A stretch of 10,335 nt of DNA from Campylobacteraceae bacterium (GTDB lineage: Bacteria > Campylobacterota > Campylobacteria > Campylobacterales > Sulfurospirillaceae), in the NCBI GenBank assembly GCA_027040375.1, contig JALUMJ010000082.1, forward strand, positions 1-10,335. Reading direction: 5' to 3'. Both the position numbers and the translations under genes were made by a program. Positions within the stretch are counted from its first letter, which is position 1. Each line of letters opens with the position of its first letter. Positions 6,998-10,335 of this stretch are shown here, one piece after another. The notes beneath the pieces are model-generated. The model saw only the letters and a program-made list of their open reading frames with translations, did no database searches and was not told the origin of the DNA.

Positions 6998-7003
6998 ATA
7001 TTA
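6998..7003 (-). promoter_or_regulatory. Possible -10 box for exported-protein gene
   Basis: The minus strand reads TAATAT, about 33 bases before the ATG at 6964. It matches the -10 consensus imperfectly and has no -35. It is the best candidate I see in a very AT-rich spacer. Confidence 0.3.
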
Positions 7004-7028
7004 GCTAAAAAACTATTTTAAACCGATA

Positions 7029-7073
7029 AAAAGTGTTTTACATGTAACTTTTAGTTACATGTAAAACACTTTT
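7029..7073. repeat. Perfect 20-bp inverted repeat in divergent spacer
   Basis: Left arm 7029-7048 (AAAAGTGTTTTACATGTAAC) is the exact reverse complement of 7054-7073, with a 5-nt loop TTTTA. Each arm contains the self-complementary decamer TTACATGTAA (7038-7047 and 7055-7064, centres 17 bp apart). T-runs follow on both strands (CTTTTTATC on minus; a gap then CTTTTTTTATAATTTTT on plus), so as RNA it looks like a strong intrinsic terminator. But it lies between divergent genes, where no flanking gene ends. It could stop stray transcription, act as an operator pair, or end an unseen small RNA. Confidence 0.8.
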
Positions 7074-7128
7074 GCATCTTTTTTTATAATTTTTGGATGC
7101 CCCTCACTTTTTTCTCACTATAGCTTTG

Positions 7129-7134
7129 TAATAT
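7129..7134 (+). promoter_or_regulatory. Possible -10 box of the TRAP operon
   Basis: TAATAT within TTTGTAATATATAG, 30 bases before the dctP ATG. The surrounding TATATA makes the exact box uncertain, and no -35 or sigma-54 GG/GC pair at the proper spacing is seen. Confidence 0.35.
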
Positions 7135-7152
7135 ATAGTAACAATAAAATTT

Positions 7153-7159
7153 AAAGGAG
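7153..7159 (+). promoter_or_regulatory. Strong ribosome binding site of dctP
   Basis: AAAGGAG ends 5 nt before the ATG at 7165. It is among the best Shine-Dalgarno matches in the window, consistent with high output of the periplasmic binding protein relative to the two membrane subunits, whose starts are weaker. Confidence 0.7.
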
Positions 7160-7164
7160 TAGAT

Positions 7165-8121
7165 ATGTTAAAAAAAACTATAGTTGCGCTTAGCGCTGCA
7201 TCACTAATGTTTGCAGGAACTGTAAATATGGACTTAAATGCGAAGTATGGAGCCACAAACTTCCATACTATAGGTGCTGTTAATTATGCTAAATTGGTTA
7301 AAAAATACACAAATGGAACTGTAAATATAAAAGTACATGCGGGAAGTTCTCTTGTAAAAGGAAATGCACTAAAAGCTGTAAAAGATGGTGTCGTTCCTAT
7401 GACTGATATGTTTATACCTTTTACTGCTGGTGGCGGTAAAGTTTTTGGTATCTCAGCTCTTCCTTTTGTAGCTTCTTCTTATGCTGATGCTTATAAATTG
7501 TATCAAATATCAAAGCCAGCTTACAATAAAACATTTAAAAGATGGAACCAAAAACTTCTTTATGCCGTAACTTGGCCACCAAGTGGAATATACACTAAAA
7601 AAGCTTTAAACTCTACTGCTGATTTTAAAGGTGTAAAAGCTAGAACTTATGATAAGAATTCAGCAACTTTTGTAAAAATGGCTGGTGGAAATGCTGTAGC
7701 TCTGCCTTGGGGAGAAGTATATTCAGCTCTAAGCACTGGTTTGGTAAATGCAGTTGTAACATCATCTGAAAGTGGTAAAAATGGTAAATTATGGGAAGTG
7801 TTAAAGCACTTTACAAAGATTGGTTATGCTTATCCACTTCAAGCAGTGACAATCAATCTTGATTATTGGAAATCTTTAGATAAAGCTCAGCAAAATGCAA
7901 TGCTAAAAGCTGCCAAAGAGATGGAAAAAATTCAATGGGGTATAAGTGAAAGTATAGATAAAAAAGATCTTGTTATTCTTATGCAACATGGTATGAAAGT
8001 TAGCACTCCAACTCCAAAGCTTAAAAAGCAACTTTCTGCTGTTGGCGATAAAATGTTAAAAGCATATCTTAGCAACGCTAGTAGTGACATAAAGAAAATT
8101 TTCAAAGAGTATAGAAAATAA
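7165..8121 (+). CDS. dctP: TRAP transporter periplasmic solute-binding protein
   Basis: Extracytoplasmic receptor of a tripartite ATP-independent periplasmic transporter; it binds a small acid and hands it to the DctQ-DctM membrane complex. It has 318 residues, normal for the family. A Sec signal peptide covers about 1-18 (KK, hydrophobic core, FAG). The mature part has the DctP pattern: VHAGSSLVKGNALKAVKDG (57-75), ALPFV (98-102), a W-PPSGIYTKK strand (137-146), DFKGVKART with R160 as the conserved carboxylate-binding arginine, PWGEVYSALSTGLVNAVVTS (181-200) and a long C-terminal helix ending in FKEYRK. The conserved arginine predicts an organic acid ligand. It is the first gene of the operon with dctQ 6 nt downstream. 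The pxpA gene further on makes 5-oxoproline one candidate ligand, but this is inference from context only. Confidence 0.92.
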   Translation: MLKKTIVALSAASLMFAGTVNMDLNAKYGATNFHTIGAVNYAKLVKKYTNGTVNIKVHAGSSLVKGNALKAVKDGVVPMTDMFIPFTAGGGKVFGISALPFVASSYADAYKLYQISKPAYNKTFKRWNQKLLYAVTWPPSGIYTKKALNSTADFKGVKARTYDKNSATFVKMAGGNAVALPWGEVYSALSTGLVNAVVTSSESGKNGKLWEVLKHFTKIGYAYPLQAVTINLDYWKSLDKAQQNAMLKAAKEMEKIQWGISESIDKKDLVILMQHGMKVSTPTPKLKKQLSAVGDKMLKAYLSNASSDIKKIFKEYRK

Positions 8122-8127
8122 ACACTC

Positions 8128-8613
8128 ATGAAATTTTTAACTAAATTTGAAAAATGGCTCTCAGGATTGGGAGCCATTTTATCAGCACTTTTTATCATCG
8201 CTTTGGTTTTGCTTATATTGACAGAGATTTTTATGCGTACTTTTCTTGATAAATCTACAATGTTAGCAGATGAATATAGTGGCTACTTTTATCTAGCTTC
8301 TGTATTTTTAGGACTTGGCTATACGCTTAGTCAAAAAGCACACATAAGAATCAATATACTAACAGCAAAACTAACTTCTAAATGGCAAAGTTATTTTGAT
8401 ATTTTTGCTGGAACCATCACTTTTGCTGTGATATCATTTATATTTTATAGAGTTATTTTATTGACAATTGACTCATATGACTTTGATATGCTCTCAGAGG
8501 GAGTTTCAGAAACACCGATATATCTAACTCAAATTCCTATGGTAATCGGGTCATTTATCTTTGTTGTTGCTCTTTTTACTTTCGTAATGAAAAGGATAAC
8601 TCATGATAGCTGA
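8128..8613 (+). CDS. dctQ: TRAP transporter small membrane subunit
   Basis: The 4-helix integral membrane subunit that scaffolds DctM and helps dock DctP. It has 161 residues, typical size. Predicted membrane helices lie near 12-33, 48-66, 88-112 and 131-154. Family marks are ADEYSGYFYLAS (47-58), LGLGYTLSQKAHIRINIL (61-78, with the usual HIR) and the SETPIYLTQIPMVIGSFIF stretch before the last helix. The ATG is 6 nt after the dctP stop and has no clear Shine-Dalgarno, so translation is probably coupled. Its 3' end overlaps dctM by 11 bases. Sequence conservation of DctQ is low in general, so position between dctP and dctM is part of the evidence. Confidence 0.9.
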   Translation: MKFLTKFEKWLSGLGAILSALFIIALVLLILTEIFMRTFLDKSTMLADEYSGYFYLASVFLGLGYTLSQKAHIRINILTAKLTSKWQSYFDIFAGTITFAVISFIFYRVILLTIDSYDFDMLSEGVSETPIYLTQIPMVIGSFIFVVALFTFVMKRITHDS

Positions 8614-9940
8614 TCCATTGACTCTTACGATTGTACTTTTGTTTGTTATGTTTGCTTTTTTGCTCTCATCTATTTGGATTGGGGTTTCTTTGATGCTTAC
8701 AGGCATCTTTGGCATGCTCATTTTCAAGGTAAATCTTCCTCCTGCTATCCATATTTGGGATAAGATAGGGGATCTACTCTCTTCGTCATTATATGATTCA
8801 TTAAATTCTTGGTCATTGGCCGCACTTCCTATGTTTATACTTATGGGCGAACTTTTATATAAGTCATCTATATCTTCAAAATTACTAAATGGCTTAATCC
8901 CATGGTTAAGCAATATCCCAGGAAGACTCTTACATGTAAATGTAGCAGCCTGCTCTTTGTTTGCTGCAGTTTCAGGCTCCTCCGCAGCTACAACAGCAAC
9001 TGTTGGAAAGATAACGCTAAACGAACTTAAAAAAAGAGGATATAGCAAATCTCTAGCGATAGGTTCTCTTGCAGGGAGTGGAACTCTTGGTTTTCTAATA
9101 CCGCCAAGTTTGATTATGATTATCTATGGAGTTTTATCAAATGTCTCCATAGGAAAACTTTTTATAGCCGGAATTTTGCCAGGAATTTTATTGGCAAGTG
9201 CATACGCTCTATATATAATAATAGCTGCAAGTATAGATAAAAATGCAGTTCCACAAGACGAAGAAGTGATTACATGGCGCATGAGGTTACATTCGTTAAA
9301 AGATTTAGCACCGATTTTTTCTCTTATTATCCTCGTTTTGGGCAGTATTTATGCAGGAATTGCAACACCTACAGAAGCAGCAGCTTTAGGAGTTTTAGGT
9401 TCTATAATTCTAGGATTTTATTTTAAAAGTTTAGATTTTGAAGTTTTTAAAACTGCTATTTTAAACTCTATAAAAACAACCGTTATGATTAGTTTTATCA
9501 TAGCAGGTGCTGGATTTTTATCTCAAGTAGTTGGATTTTTAGGAATTGCACGAGCTTTGAGTGAATACATAGCATCGCTTGGCCTGTCTCCTTACATGTT
9601 GATTTTTGTTGTGGGAATCATGTATATGATATTAGGTATGATGCTTGATGGCATATCTATGGTGGTCATGACTCTTCCTATAGTTCTTCCTATTGTCATC
9701 CAAGCTGGTTATGACCCGCTTTGGTTTGGTATATTTTTAGTGCTTATGGTTGAGCTTTCTCAGATTACCCCACCAGTTGGTTTTTCTCTTTTTGTGATAC
9801 AAAGTATATCTGGAGAAGAAATCGGTTATATTTTAAAAGCAACTTTCCCATTTTTTGTTATAATGATACTTGTAGTTGTGATTATAACACTATTTCCGGA
9901 GATATCATTTTATTTACCATCAAAGATGATACACCAGTAA
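8603..9940 (+). CDS. dctM: TRAP transporter large membrane subunit
   Basis: The large permease subunit, which imports the DctP-delivered solute driven by an ion gradient (usually Na+). It has 445 residues and is hydrophobic throughout, fitting the expected 11-13 helices. Diagnostic motifs are LPMFILMGELL (75-85), SGSSAATTATVG (124-135), GTLGFLIPPS (160-169, the DctM signature), TPTEAAALGVLGS in the second half, and MLDGISMVVMTLPIVLP plus ELSQITPPVGFSLF near the C-terminus. The last motif repeats the PP-containing hairpin of the inverted-repeat fold. The start ATG overlaps the dctQ end and has AAAGGA 6 nt upstream. The gene is complete and is followed 9 nt later by pxpA. Three separate genes mean this is the unfused DctPQM type. 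Confidence 0.95.
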   Translation: MIADPLTLTIVLLFVMFAFLLSSIWIGVSLMLTGIFGMLIFKVNLPPAIHIWDKIGDLLSSSLYDSLNSWSLAALPMFILMGELLYKSSISSKLLNGLIPWLSNIPGRLLHVNVAACSLFAAVSGSSAATTATVGKITLNELKKRGYSKSLAIGSLAGSGTLGFLIPPSLIMIIYGVLSNVSIGKLFIAGILPGILLASAYALYIIIAASIDKNAVPQDEEVITWRMRLHSLKDLAPIFSLIILVLGSIYAGIATPTEAAALGVLGSIILGFYFKSLDFEVFKTAILNSIKTTVMISFIIAGAGFLSQVVGFLGIARALSEYIASLGLSPYMLIFVVGIMYMILGMMLDGISMVVMTLPIVLPIVIQAGYDPLWFGIFLVLMVELSQITPPVGFSLFVIQSISGEEIGYILKATFPFFVIMILVVVIITLFPEISFYLPSKMIHQ

Positions 9941-9949
9941 GGATAGACA

Positions 9950-10335
9950 TTGATTAAATTAAATTGTGATATGGGCGAGAGTTATGGCGCATGGAAGATG
10001 GGCTTAGACGAAGAAATTATGCCCTTAGTCGATATGTCAAACATAGCTTGTGGTTTTCACGCAAGCGACCCGTTAACCATGGACAAAACGGTTAAATTAG
10101 CTCTGCAAAACAGCGTAGTTATCGGAGCACATCCAGGATATCCTGATTTAGTAGGATTTGGCAGGAGAGATTTGAAATGCAGTAGCGAAGAGATAGAGAA
10201 ATTTGTTATCTATCAAATCGGTGCACTACAAGCAATTTGCAAATCAAATAACACAAAAATAGCCTATGTAAAACCTCATGGCGCACTTTATAATACGATG
10301 ATGAAGGATATTGAAGTTTTTAAATCTATAGCCAA
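9950..10335 (+). CDS. pxpA: 5-oxoprolinase subunit A (LamB/YcsF family), N-terminal part
   Basis: PxpA works with PxpB and PxpC to hydrolyse 5-oxoproline (pyroglutamate) to glutamate with ATP. The frame is open from 9950 to the right edge, giving 128 residues of a protein of about 250. It opens with [10 protein letters not shown], then [29 protein letters not shown] and [11 protein letters not shown], the four hallmark blocks of the YcsF family in order and uninterrupted. I place the start at TTG 9950: it immediately precedes IKLNCDMGE, the standard N-terminus, and AAGGA (9939-9943) lies 6 nt upstream. The next ATG (9971) would remove the conserved LNCD. The gene starts 9 nt after dctM, so it is in the TRAP operon. 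pxpB and pxpC would be expected just beyond the window. Metal and catalytic residues of the second half are not visible. Confidence 0.93.
   Translation, partial: MIKLNCDMGESYGAWKMGLDEEIMPLVDMSNIACGFHASDPLTMDKTVKLALQNSVVIGAHPGYPDLVGFGRRDLKCSSEEIEKFVIYQIGALQAICKSNNTKIAYVKPHGALYNTMMKDIEVFKSIA

Noticed and set aside
7029..7073. CRISPR or tandem-repeat array
   Set aside because: There is only one inverted pair and no series of direct repeats with spacers.
7091..7135. Sigma-54 promoter before dctP
   Set aside because: GG at 7095-7096 has no GC at the required -12 spacing, and no sigma-54 activator is encoded here (the regulator is OmpR-like without an AAA+ domain).
8551..9048. 165-residue minus-strand ORF opposite dctM
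   Set aside because: Shadow of the dctM frame; the plus strand carries the full DctM signature set.

Overview
The window reads as chromosomal DNA of a low-GC Campylobacterota-type bacterium (Sulfurimonas, Sulfurospirillum or Arcobacter relatives). I infer this from the AT-rich codon use, TATAAT -10 boxes without clear -35 boxes, the HQWKQPL phosphoacceptor motif of the histidine kinase (common in that phylum), and a metabolic setting of acetate kinase, a TRAP carboxylate transporter and 5-oxoprolinase. The assignment rests on style and protein resemblance, not on a marker gene.

Layout. 1-323 (+) is the C-terminal quarter of acetate kinase, cut by the left edge. It converges on a PLP-dependent threonine aldolase (348-1382, -), with a shared hairpin between them. 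1437-1832 carries a TATAAT promoter and what looks like an internally deleted DNA methyltransferase. 1833-3987 (+) is a compact, very AT-rich restriction-modification-like cassette: an HNH endonuclease with an N-terminal HARE-HTH-like domain, a 149-residue protein I do not recognise, and a D12-class adenine methyltransferase that overlaps it. 4089-6285 (+) is a two-component system: a membrane histidine kinase with a Cache-type sensor, and an OmpR-like response regulator whose start overlaps the kinase end. 6308-6964 (-) encodes an exported protein resembling the LamG/DUF1080-like (concanavalin-fold) group. 7165-10335 (+) is an operon of TRAP transporter genes (dctP, dctQ, dctM) followed by pxpA (LamB/YcsF family 5-oxoprolinase subunit A), cut by the right edge.

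How the genes fit together. The right half looks like an uptake-and-use module: DctPQM imports a small organic acid, PxpA belongs to the 5-oxoproline-to-glutamate route, and the two-component system next door is a plausible regulator. 5-oxoproline as the transporter's ligand is an inference from gene order only. The divergent spacer between the exported protein and dctP (6965-7164) contains a perfect 20-bp inverted repeat built on the palindrome TTACATGTAA; neither flanking gene needs a terminator there.

The left-centre cassette is the most accessory-looking part. It has a nuclease, an intact methyltransferase, a decayed methyltransferase and an unknown protein. I see no CRISPR array, tRNA, rRNA, insertion sequence or phage gene. 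I did not find a clearly unprecedented system; the best candidates are the unknown protein inside the R-M cassette and the long inverted repeat.
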